64,000 nucleotides of DNA from Colius striatus (lineage: Eukaryota > Chordata > Aves > Coliiformes > Coliidae): positions 3,968,001 through 4,032,000 of the forward strand of contig NC_084776.1 in assembly GCF_028858725.1 (NCBI RefSeq), read 5' to 3'. The notes beneath the pieces were generated by a model. That model did no database searches, was not told the DNA's origin, and saw only the letters and a program-made list of their open reading frames with translations. Shown one piece after another: positions 35,201 through 47,414 of this stretch (positions are counted from its first letter, which is position 1; the number at the start of each line of letters is the position of its first letter). The translations under genes were made by a program, and so were the position numbers.

Positions 35201-38200
35201 GTCCTCTCCTTGATATAAAGCTAGAAGATTACCATGTTTTGAGCAAGAGGACCGGTCTAGCTCCAGAGGTCTCTTTCGATATAGATTGGGCTCGCTCTCA
35301 CTGAGTAGTCTCTTCTTTCTTGCCCTGTGGCAACATCTGCAGCTCTTACGGCTATAGCTCATAGCTTTGAGTAGCTTACCAAAGGTAAGAGAACACAGTT
35401 TGCAGTTTTGTGTGAAAATTATCACATTCATAACATCATGTAGTGCAAAAGAAGTCTTCATATGAAATAAGTGGTAGATGTGAAGGCATGGACATCTGGT
35501 GCTATTTTTTCCAGGTGGAAGGCTGGATCCCCTCTCTGAGAAATAAACAAAATGGCTGTATATGATATGGAGTGAAGCTTTAGTGTTGAGGGAAGGAAAA
35601 AATATGAAGGAGAAGAGGAAAAATGAGATTGTTAAACCAGAATAGGCAGGGTTTTTTTTGGTTTTTTGAAAGAAATCCTCTGGTGGAGTCTTCTGAGACT
35701 TGACTGGTGGGAAACAATGCACAAACCCCAGGTCTGCAGGGCTTCTTCCTGCTTGGAGTCTTTCCATTAACGTCTCTTGCTGTCTCAGATACACTATTTC
35801 CTATCTGAATGGTGTGTTTTTGAGGAATTGGTGGAATTTGTGACATGGAGACTGTTCTGAGTGTTTTCTATTGTTGCTTCATGCCTCTGTTGCACAGGTC
35901 TGTAGGGGAGGCAGCATTGTCATTAGGCTTATTGGAAAAGGACATAGAATTCAGCAATGAGCCTGCATTTGCAAAGTCTTTTCCTTGTTGCAGACTGGAA
36001 TGGGAACTGCACATTTGAAGATATGTGCAATCTGGGAACAGTTTTTCTAAATTCAGCCGAGTAACACAATCAGAGATAGCTTGAGGAAAAGCAGTATTTA
36101 ACATTTAGGGAGCAAAGGCAAAACCGCAGTGTTGTCTGTCTCCCTCAGAAATCTCTCTCTTGTGTAAGAGCAAGATGTAAGGTCTTCAGAGGCAGTAGAG
36201 TAAGTAGTGAAAGCTTTAGGATTAACTGTTGGTATTCCCCATCCTGTGTGTATTCCTTCAGTGCACTGATACGCACCGTTATGGTGTGTGTAAAGCTGTT
36301 GTTCATTGCTGATTTTGAAGAAAACCACTGTACCACTTGTTTCATTGTTGGTTTTGGGTTGTTTTGTACTACAAGTGGTTGAATTCATATTCTTTTCTGG
36401 ATGTGTGGGGCAGAATCCCAATTATCATGTCAAAAACCACATATGACCCGCTGTTCTTGTCAGAATTGTGAATTCTCTCTTCTTGGACAGTTTAACTTTT
36501 TTTAAGCTTCTGTTAACATGACAAGCCCAGAAGTTTGAAGGCAAAAAGTTGTTAATTATTGGTGAGGTCCCATTTCCAGCCTGAGACAACAAGAGATGAA
36601 GATTACACGTTGGCTGGGAACATTTCACTTCACCCAGCCAACAGCCTGAGCCTCCCTGCGCCTGTTTTTAACACCACCTGAAGTATGGTCATCTTCAAAA
36701 GAACTGGAAGTGAATGGAGTTGCTTGGATTTGGGCCAAGGTTTGCATAGTGTAGCTTCACAAGTACCTACTTAATTTGGCAAATTAAATGTTAAGTCTTT
36801 TTAAGGTGATATTTAGGTTCTTTCACACCAGTTCTTTATTGGAGTAATTTTGCACTGGAGGTTGCTGTATGCTGACTTAGTTTCATGACTTCTTAGTGTG
36901 CTTACAGGGCAAAATCCTCTCTCTTTGGCAAGCATAGTAACAACATGCCCAGATAGTGTAGGTTTCCAATCAGACCAGTTCTGTAATGCAGTGTTTGCCT
37001 GCATTGTTGTTTCTGTGCTGTAGTTCCTTGTTGTGGAATAGGGTTGTTAGAGTAATGAATTATTTTGAATCCCCAGAGCTGTGAAGGTATATATCCCTTT
37101 TAAGACCTGATTAACAGATGCATCACCATTTCCTTTAATAGAGTCCTTGACCAGTATCTCTGGAAAATAGAAAGTAAATGCCTTAACTTGAAATTGCTCA
37201 ATTAAGGCATCTGAGAGGAGTTTTTAAAACTCAGAGTGTTAGCTAAGGCCAGTTCTGCCCCATTGGAAATCCTGGGAGAGAGGAAGCAGGGGAGCATGTT
37301 TTGACAACAGAGTAGGTTAGAGTGACTGAAGTATCTGCAATGTGCAGTAATTCTTACAAGTTTTGCAGATGTTTTTTCTTCCAGCTTCCCACCCCATGAA
37401 GAGAGGAGTTTGAAGGTGTCTGGTATCAGTTGCCTTTATTCCCTGGGTACTGTGTTGCCTCTGATGAAGCTGATTGATAATGTCTTTAGATAGACATGAG
37501 AATATAATGGTAAAAAAGAGTGTATTCTTTGATCCTATCTGTCTTGCCTTCCTGCTCCTCAGAATTCCTCATTCATTGTCTTTCTCCTATTTATTTTAAC
37601 CCTCTCCTTTCGAAACAGCAAGGTGTGTTTTTCTGCCATGCAAAGTCCAAATCAATGCATAGCACAGCAGTAAAGTTTGTGTTCTAAAAGACATGACGAC
37701 TGATTGACAAAGGATAACAGAAGATCAATAAAACATAGTAAACAGTGACGTTTTCACATAAAGGCCAGGAGGGTAGTGCAAATGAATCGTTGTATGAACT
37801 GGGCTTTAATATTCATTATGTAGTGTCTCTGTGGTTTATAAACAGTTCTGCTCTCTGACCCCACTGGTGTTGAATGACAGGAATGTTGTGTAGGAATGTC
37901 GCTTAGTGCTGGTGAATGCATCGCGTGTCCTGGGCCACTTATCCTCTCAATGCAGGATTGTCATCCTGAAGCTGTGAGAAGATGAGATGGTCAAGCTGAA
38001 AAGAGGATCTCTTATGAAAATGCATATTCAGGAATTGAGCTGCTCTTCTAAAGGATCTATTTGAGTCCAAAAAAATTGCTATGTTGAATTTTATTAACTT
38101 ATGCAGAGAGCTGTAAGACTCTAGATTTTACTTTGGATTTCGTGTGTTTTGTTTAAATTATACTTCAATTGTAAAACAGCAGTGTGAAAATGTAAGCACA

Positions 38201-41200
38201 AACCATGCTACTATCACCTACCCTGGGAGTTTCAAGGCAAATGTTAGAGAACTGCAACGCAGATGCAACCTGTCATGTCCTGCAATGAAGTTGTGACCTG
38301 AAATTAAATAAGGAGCTGCAAAAGTAATTTTGGGTCACTGGGAGTCAGGATTAAGACTGAGGAAATAACAGTGTCTGTTTTGTGAGCCCAGACAGGCTCA
38401 AAGAATAAGGCTTCTTTGAAAGGGAGATAGTCATGCTCACACTCTTGTGATTGTGGCAACTTGATTAGGAAAGACGGCTTAACATGTGATGCTAAAAGCA
38501 GACAGTGAAAGCTGTTGTCTGAGTTTGTCGTTCTCTGTCTCTCAGATTCTAGTTGAGAACCTGCCTGTGCAGGGCTCTGCCAGATTTCTTAGAGCATCCT
38601 CTAGCTGAGGCTCCCAACAATTACGTCGCAACTGAGTTGCAGATTTCCCACAGCATTCCCATACCCCTGCTTCCTCCCTCCTGCTCACCTCCCACCTCTT
38701 GTTCCTGTCTCCCTTGCCCAAAGTGGCCAATGCAAAGTAAAGATTTCTGCTCTGAATGCCTTCCAAGCTGGGTACTTCCATTCTGCTTGCTTCATGCATA
38801 TGTCATTTCGATTGCCCAGAGGGGCTTCACTTTCTTAAGGCTCTTGTGTAATATTTGGGGTTGAAGGCATAAATAAATGTATTCTGGTGGTAAATGAAAG
38901 TGATCCATATGTTTCTCCTCTTGTTTGTAGCTGCTGTGAAGTTTGATAAGGCTTATCTTTGTAAGACCTTCTCAGTGGCAGTTGTTTTTGTCTAATCGCT
39001 TTCACACTTCTTCCTGTTCAACTTGAAGTATTAAACCAATGAATTGGGAAAAGGGGACAGAGCTAAGAGGGGGATAATCCTACATGTCTGGCGGCTCAAA
39101 ACTGTGCTGGTTAATAAAGGCTTTGCCAGGTCTTTAATAAATCTTCTGAGCATATGTGTGGCAACTTTGCAAAAGTATTGTTATGGGAAAAAAAATAATT
39201 GCTACTGTTCTATTTATGTTATTTTAGTGAATAACAACGATGTGGATGGACAAAGGACCAGCTGTGCACGCAAACTGTCTCTTGTTTTGTAATTCCAGTT
39301 ATCATTCCTTTTATGACAGCTGGCTGTTTTCCAAGAGGCCTTAACACTGTCCAGAGGTTACAGGCAAGCTGAAGAGCTGTGCCTAGCAGTTGTAGAAAGC
39401 TCTGTAAGTGTCTGAAAAGATTCATTTAGAGACTTATTGTATTTAAGAGCTTAAATATTTGGTTGTACGGATCTCCATTTCTTTAGTCATGCAGCTTTGA
39501 GATGTGTATTGCCAATTGGTTTTGAGTATTGAACAGATTTTATGAACCCTTGCTTTTCTGGTGAGAGGGGACAGCTTTTCATTTTTATTGGCCAGAGTTT
39601 TAAAAATTCTAGCTAGATATCATTCTTCCTGTTAAGCTAAAACTTCAGCTAAAATGATTAAAATAAGTAAATCACTGTGCTGCACCATGAATGGTGGTTC
39701 AGTACTTTGCTTTCTCAGAATATTAAAAAAAATTTGCTTCTTGTATCCAGATGCCCTAAACAGTTATTTACCAATGAAACTGCTGCTGTCTGAAAATGTC
39801 TTTTTAGTCCCAAAATGAGTATGATGTGAACAGTGGCTTTTCAGGCCTCCTCCAATGCCCCAAGCCAAATAAATGCAGCTGATATGTGTGATCTGTTCAG
39901 ATCTCAGGCTCTTAAAGAAGGCATCGTCTGTTACAATCACACTTCTGACTCCTTCATGATTTCAGGAGAACTTTTGAGGGGATGTGGAGGCTGTTACATA
40001 GTTTAGCAGAGAGGAGCTTGACTTGCAAGTGTGGTGATGAATGCCAGGTGAAAATGTTTCCATCCCACATCAAGATTTCTCCTTGCACTGTCTTTTTTTT
40101 CAGTTTCCCCTAAAAATCAACCAATCATGTCTCTAAAGCCTTCATTATATAGAGCATGGTAGAGCCAGCTCCTTAGGGATGGGTGCAGCTTCCTCACACT
40201 TCAGTCATCACTGTTGTGTCACCTTATCCTGGAAGACAACTATAGCTGCCACCCAGGCTTGGCTTCTCTGACTTGACTTCTCAGAAATTAAAAACCTCAC
40301 GTAAACAGCCACACACCCCTGACGTATGGTGATGTGTGAGGAAGTGAGTATGTATGTACTTACAAACTTACCAACAGTGTGTGTAACTCAGAGCTTGTGT
40401 AGCTGCTTGACTATTTGATAAACAAATACATGGCGGATTTATTAAGCATGTGTATAAGAACATTGCCATGTGCCTGAAATTAGAATTGTTTGTGTAATGC
40501 TGTAATTGAACAAGGCAGGATATGGCTCAAAGACACTTATTCCCTTTGCCCTTTTGAATCCATCTGGTAGCTTTTGCTGTTCTTTTTATCTCCCAGCAAA
40601 TCAAGACCTTAAAATTGATGACCTAAAATTCATTTCCTTGAAGCTACTTTAATGATGCTTCTTTTTCTGTGCATGCACAAAATGTAACCCACATTCATTG
40701 GAGTGCGTTGCTTCTTACCTATTTTACCAAGCACTTGAGGCTATTAGACCTTATTGCTATCTGCAATAGTTGAAACTTTTACAGTGCTGAAGGCTGGACA
40801 AACAGAATCCTGAAATATCTGGTTATTGAATAGCAAATATAGAATGAGAAAGGGAAGATTTTACCCCTTTTTTACAGTGAAGTAACTGCAAAAGAGAATG
40901 ACAGAGAGTTTGCCTGAAATCTACTGAATTAAAAGTAGAAGTGAGGTTCTTTTTAAAAATTAAAATTTTAAGCTCTTTTCTTGTTATGCTATGAATTGAA
41001 TAGGCAGCTGGGGAACTGGAGACAACTGCATTGATTAGTGCTTGCAAAGGTGAGATGTGCCTGAGTGCTTTACAGCTTCTCATGCAGCCGATCAGAGCTC
41101 TGAAATAAAGAGGCCTGGAGGAATGATTTCACTTACAGATGTTGTCCCATCATAGTCTACCTGAGGTCTGCTTTCACTAAGCTAAGGACCTGTGTCTGCA

Positions 41201-42041
41201 CATGATATGAGTGAATTATACAATACAGGAACAAAGAATTGCTTTCTGAGCTGAGAGAGAATGAGTAATGGCTGGTTGTGTTGCATCCTGCAGTATTGAT
41301 CTTTGAAAACTACTTTTCACCAGAGGCAGTGAGAACACTTCAAGGAGTGCTGAAAAGTTCAGAAAGCTAGTAACCAGTTTAAACCTTAATGACAGTTTTT
41401 GGGGTTTGTTTGGGAGTTTGGGGATGTTTTTTGTGTTTATGGACTAATTCACACAGTGATAGACTTTGTTGAGATAGATCTGTGCTGCTGAAAAAATAGA
41501 AGAGGCAAAAAAGAAGAGGCACTGTTCTTCCCTGTCTTATTTTGCTTACTCTTCTTGGAGAGTGTTCACATGACAAATTCTCTTTCCAGGCATGTTAACA
41601 ACACATGTTTTGAGAGAGAAAAACAGAGTAGGAAAGATCCTTTCATGTTCTTGTTGCTTAGGGGTGTGAATAAAAGGGCATGAAGGTGCATAAGGACCTC
41701 ACTTTGTCATCAGTCTACCAGTTTGCTTTTTCCTTGTGAGTAATTTGGCGTGTTCGTATCTACTTTTATGTAAAATGATCCTGTTAATTCAGATTGCTAG
41801 CAAAGCTTTTTCTTTCCTCTGTCTACCTGCCATAGTTTCTTAGCAATTAGGATTTTAAAAATATGTTGTGGGAGGTGCTCATCATTTTCTGACTCAGTTG
41901 TTTTCAATAAGAGCCAAGCCTGTGAAGCAGCTGTTAAGGTCAGGCAATCTGTAATTGACCTATCATATGTTGCAATTAAAATGTATTGCAGCTTTTAGAA
42001 ATAGAAATTACCTCAGTTGCTCTTGGGCAAAAAAGAAGAAG

Positions 42042-42054
42042 AAAAAAAAAAAAA
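42042..42054. repeat. Poly(A) tract
   Basis: An A-rich stretch ending in 13 uninterrupted A residues. No adjoining retroelement was recognised. Confidence 0.8.
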
Positions 42055-45000
42055 CCAACCAGCAGAAAGCTTTAGTGTATTAAACTGATCCATTAACTAT
42101 TGCTCTCTTCTGTGTCTAATGCAAGAAATGGAGGGGAGTGCAAATCAAGCTAGTGGCTTTGATTTGAGTAGCCTGTTGCTGGCAGGGACCTCTTTGATGT
42201 TCTGAATAATAGAGTCCAGGGAAGATTCTTGGCAGTGCCTGTCGATTTCAAGGTGTAAACTTATTAACATTTAGAGTTATAAATACTATATGAAAAAGAA
42301 GAAAATGAGTATTTAAATGAGAACACACAGATGCTTTTGCCACATACTTTTTCTTTTGTCTTAATGCTTTAGTGCATTTTATAAAATACTGGAATGTGCT
42401 GTAATAGAATGAGTAGGAATTGTAGTATTTTTAATCATAAAATCACTCTTTCATGCAAAATTAATCTGTGAGACTATACTGAAATGTGTATGGCAGTTGC
42501 AATGCTATAGAAGCTTTTGGACAGGCTGAAAAAAACCCAGACTCCTTACATCTTGGTAGTTAGTTCTGAAGCTGCTAAAGTCTGAGTTGTCTGTCCTAAT
42601 GTTTTTAATTGAGCCTTGCTTAATGTCTTTGCTCAGTGAGGTTTGACAGTGTTTCTGTGTTGTGTGTTTAGTTTTGTGGTTTGTTTTTGCTTTTCAATAA
42701 GCAGAAACGACGTCTTTAGCATTGGAAAAATTCAGGTTGTTAGGAGCCATCTATGTTCCATGTTAGCCTTGGCACAATTTCAGTGGTGGTGAGGACAGGT
42801 GAATATCTGCTCTCTGCACTGCTTTCTCCAGCTGGAAAGCTGCAATGCTGCTGAACTTTCGCATTTTGGTTTCTAGGTATTTGAGTTGAACATAAATCTC
42901 AATGAAATGGGATGAATGTTGCCTTAAGCAGAGAGAGAGAGATCTGGTCCTTGCCAATTCTGAGTCTGACATTTTGTTTTCCTGCTGTTCATAGGACAAG
43001 AGTTGACTTCTTCAGAGTTGCCTTTACATTTAGTTAACCTTCTGTGGCTCCTTCTGTGAATTACAAGTTAAAGGATTTTAAAATACAGAAGCTGTTAAAA
43101 GTAGTTTATGATCTCTGCACGCTTGTTGCTGGAATAAGATGGCTTGTGTAACTCTTCAGCTGCTTTAACCTGGTTCTTAACCTTTGCTGTTGCCATTGTA
43201 AGTGGTCATTCTGTGTGGTCTTTTCAATGTGCTGTGTGAACAATTCTCTTCAGTGACGTAAGTTAAAGCAAAAATTTTCTCACCCTTAAAATATTGAGTA
43301 TATTGAAGCCCAAATTAATATAATTATCTATTCAGGGCTTTCGGAGAAGTCTGGAAAGCTCATAAGCCATTTCCTTCCAAAATTGGATCATGAAGAGCTT
43401 TTTGTTCACGTGATGCTGATTTATGTCTCTTACCTTTGCAGTTTCCAGGTGGCATGAAATGCTTGGTAATACCTTTCTCCATTAATTTCTTTAGGGAGTC
43501 CAATGACAGAATGGCATAGAGCTATTGAATGGCTCCCTGAGTGCTAGGAACAATGTTTTATAAGAAGCCTTGCAGAACAGTATGACTAGTGGGTTGAATT
43601 ACTTTTATCCCACCACTTCTCAACCTCAATTGTAACTCTTAAGACTTGTATGTTATGAAGTCCTATTTATTGACCTTTTCCTAAGCTTTTCTGTCCTTTG
43701 GACTCTCAAAAGATTATGCTTGCAAAATCTTCTGAGAAATCCTGTTCAGTTCTATCTGGAATGCATTTTCAAATGCATTGACCAAAGACACTTTTTGCTT
43801 GCCTTAGGTGGATGAGTTGCAAGGAAGTAGGCAAATGTGATCAACATGCCCTCTAACAGTAGTTCCCAGTGTTAATAGTTGTAGCTTGCTGCGTACCTTC
43901 AGGTACCTTAAGATAATGAATTTAATGTATTAAGTACAACTACCTTTCTAGTTAGGTATGAATGCTTTTTTATTTATGTTAAATGCAGATGTAGCCTTTC
44001 TCCTTCTTGTAGACAACTTTAACTAAAAAGTAGCCTTGCTTTGATGGCTTGTTTTGTTGCCAACTGCCTGAGGATCCAAAAGTTGAAAAAGTACCACCAG
44101 AGCTGGAGGAAGAGAAAGATCAGAAACCAGACAGTCCTCGGATAATGCCTGCTTTGTGCTTGGGGCATACCAAGGTCCTAGGCATATAAAGTCATCTACA
44201 TTTCTGCTGGGAGTTCTGTATTTCTTGCACTTCTCACAGGGTTTAAAGTGGTTGCAAAGGCAATAACAGTGAGCTGGAAGTGATGAAGATAATGTGCTGC
44301 TCTGGCTTAAGTTACCTTGGTAAGAGCCCAAAATACATGTTGAGTAACCTGTACACAACACAGGCGTTTCTCTTAGCTGAGCAATGATGACTCATGCATT
44401 CCCAATACATGTGCCAAGGCACATTCATAGGTGTGTGGCAATGCAGGATGGCAAAAGGTCCTGCTGACACTTGTATACATGAAGTTGTGAGGAATTTGCT
44501 AGTAGAAAAGAGGGCCCATCAAACATGTGCAGCGTTGCAAAGATACTCTAGTTGTTTCAGTTGGTTTGTGAGAGATTCCTCCCAACTCCTGTGCCTTTTT
44601 CCTGCTCTGCCATTATGACTTTCTGGAGTATGTGGCATCACTGGTCCATCATGGTTCTGTAGTGCTTTTTGTTGTTGGCTTCTTTGATTTGGTTTCTTTG
44701 TTTGTTTTTTTAAAGAGTTATTACCTTGCTGCTCAGGGATGTGTGCTTGGCCTAGACCAAAATACTTTTAAGTATTAAATGCTGTAGTCCTGTTTAGTTA
44801 AACCAGAGAATATCCCCTTCTGTAATTTTGAAAACATCTCTGAGAATTAAAGAAACCATGATTGTGTACCATGTTTTGTCCTGTCAGGTAAAAAAGCCTT
44901 AAAGCACCTTGCATGCTAATCCTCTGCAAAACATGAAATGAGATTGAAGGCTGTACATGTGAAATAGAAGATTGGTGAATGGTTAAAAATCCTTTGGGAA

Positions 45001-45126
45001 ATAAAAACCCTCTTCAGATGCCCATGGATTATGGTTTGTGAATCTGTAGATTCCATTCCCTTTCCAATGGTCTCTTATAACTACATTTTACATGAAGACC
45101 TAGAGTTTGAGTTAATAGTTGCTGCT

Positions 45127-45141
45127 TATCTATCTATCTAT
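45127..45141. repeat. (TATC)n microsatellite
   Basis: About 3.75 units of TATC. Short, but the most regular tetranucleotide run in this intron. Confidence 0.8.
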
Positions 45142-45440
45142 GTTTACCTATACGTGGACAAGCATATTTATTTATTTGTAGTATCTTTTCTGTTATTTTC
45201 ATATAGAAGTTTATGATGGTTGTTTTAACTTTACAGTTGCTGTGCATATTAACAGATTCTTTTGGTAGTGAAATGAATGTGAATGTAAATGTAAGAAGGT
45301 CCTTGAACATTCACTCATTACCTGTAGGCAGTTTTACCTACTGATGAGCATTTCAAAAATGAGCCTGTAATACAATTCTGATAAGCCCTATGAACTCAGG
45401 ATTTTTATTTTAGGATTGAAGACAAGTTATTTTAACCTGC

Positions 45441-45507
45441 TTCTGCAGGGGGGTTGGACTAGATGATCTCTAAAGGTCCTTTCCAACCCCTACCATTCCA
45501 TGATTCA
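45441..45507 (+). mobile_element. CR1 LINE fragment (3' end, + orientation)
   Basis: GGTTGGACTAGATGATCTC followed by TAAAGGTCCTTTCCAACCCC and TACCATTCCATGATTC is the characteristic 3' terminus of chicken-repeat-1 elements. It is severely 5'-truncated (about 67 bp), as most avian CR1 copies are. It carries no coding capacity. Confidence 0.9.
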
Positions 45508-46310
45508 TTTTGGAAACATGCTTTTCTGTAAGTCACTCAGTCAAACTTTCCCCTAAAGATTTTATAGTGACCTTTAATTTAATCAGTGATGCAGACAGCA
45601 TTTTCAAATGTGGACTAATCCACAGAGGTTTTAGATAATCTTTCATCAGATTAGTGACAAGTTGATTTTTTTTATCTTTCCACCTTGATAAGAAGCACTG
45701 CAATGATGGATAGTTCTACGTTCTACCTCACCATTTATCCTCTCAATAGGATGCGTTTTTTTTGTGTAAGCTTTTGATGTTTTATTTCTGTTCTTGATCT
45801 AGTGCTGATGCAAGTTGTGTAGTTGGAGTTGAGTCCCTGGGAGGCTGCACCTTTCTTCTGAGGTGCAGCAGAACATAAGCACCTTGTGTGGACATGGCCC
45901 TCTGGTGAGGGACCAGAGAGATGAGGAGCCTGTCCTACAGCTGCCATTCTTTCTCTTTGCAGAAGGCTCCTGATGTTTCTGTGTTTCTGGATGTTCTTTT
46001 GAAAACAATAACTGTTGCAACATGTAGCAAAATGAAGTTACTCTTTTTTACCAACTTTCTACTGCTGTTTTATGAGTTGCTGCATAGTTTAAGCTGTGAT
46101 TTAACTTCTTTGTTTCTTCTGTTAGGGGAAATGTTCAGTTTCCTATTAATATTGCTTCACTTCAGTCTTGAGAAGAGCATTAAATAGGAAGTTTTTCTGA
46201 TGTTCTGGATAACCTTTAGCTGCTTAGCTTTTTGTGTTTGTAAAAATTAAACCATAGTGCAGTTTTATGATGATTTTAGTGTAAGTGATGTGTCGTGGGA
46301 GGAGAATAGG

Positions 46311-46331
46311 AAAGATTAATAATTAATCTTT
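46311..46331. repeat. 21-bp near-perfect palindrome
   Basis: AAAGATTAAT, one central A, then ATTAATCTTT: ten-base arms that are exact reverse complements. Intronic and AT-rich. Confidence 0.75.
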
Positions 46332-47398
46332 GTTTGGGGAAGGCAGAGAAACTAATGTGGTAGCTGACCTTTCTGAAGTCTTTGGGGAAAATGTTAATAT
46401 GGCATAGACTCACTTAGCTAACATGAAACGATTTTTATTTGATGATATTTTTAAGCATTGTAAATACAAACTTGTACTAAGGATCTGATTAACAGGGCCT
46501 GTCTTCAAATTAAAAAATCCAGTGATTTTGAAGACTCCTTATTTGTCTTTGCAATTTTACTTGACCTTTTTGTCTCTGACTTCAGCAAACCACCCCTCTT
46601 ATTTGTCTCTTTGATAGGTTTATAGGTTTCTTTAAATGTATTATCTCATTGACAGTACTTAAAAATCTTGGCTCGGGACCTTTCATTTAAATATCCCTAA
46701 ATGTGCCTAAATGCTGATAATTTAACTTGGTTTCTTACCTTAAAAGCATTTACTTTAAAATGTAGTCTTTACTTTTTCAAATGAGTCTCAGAGAACTCTT
46801 GATAGAGCTGTTTTAACTGTTAACCAGCTACGTAACAATAACCTACCTGACCTCTGTTAGAGGTATGTGCTGTGGAAGGTCTATATGTGTATATTATAGT
46901 CCATAGTGGGTGGTATCATGTATTTTAGCTGTGATCCTAGCTTTGACTTCTGTTGAACACATTGGACTACATTATTTTCATAGTCCTTGACATTGATATA
47001 AAATTGTTCATTTCTGTGCTTAGATTTAAAAATAGGTTTTTCTGAAGTTTTGTTCCTCTCTTCCCCTCCCACTGGTATCTCAAATCCAGTTGTGTGAAGT
47101 TGAAAGGTGAAGCGAAACTTCCTTATTCTGGTTGGAAAGTGAGCTTTAAAGTTGTAATCCAGATTTGGTAACTAGATCCCTGACATAAAGATTTCACGGG
47201 GCTATTGTGTGATGGTAATTACCAGCACTTTCTCTTTAGTTCATTTAAAAGTAATGACTAGTGGATGTAAAAGGAATAATAAATGTTAACCATGGAATAC
47301 ATTAACTTGTGGAGATGCCAGGGGAGTTGAATTTGTCGTAATGAGAAATGTGAGTGGGGATGGGAAAGGATGTTGAAATTTGGGGGTTTGTATCTCTC

Positions 47399-47414
47399 TT
47401 TTTTTTTTTTTTTT
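47399..47414. repeat. Poly(T) tract (16 T)
   Basis: Sixteen consecutive T residues. It could be the tail of an old minus-strand retrocopy, but no retrocopied sequence was recognised beside it. Confidence 0.8.
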
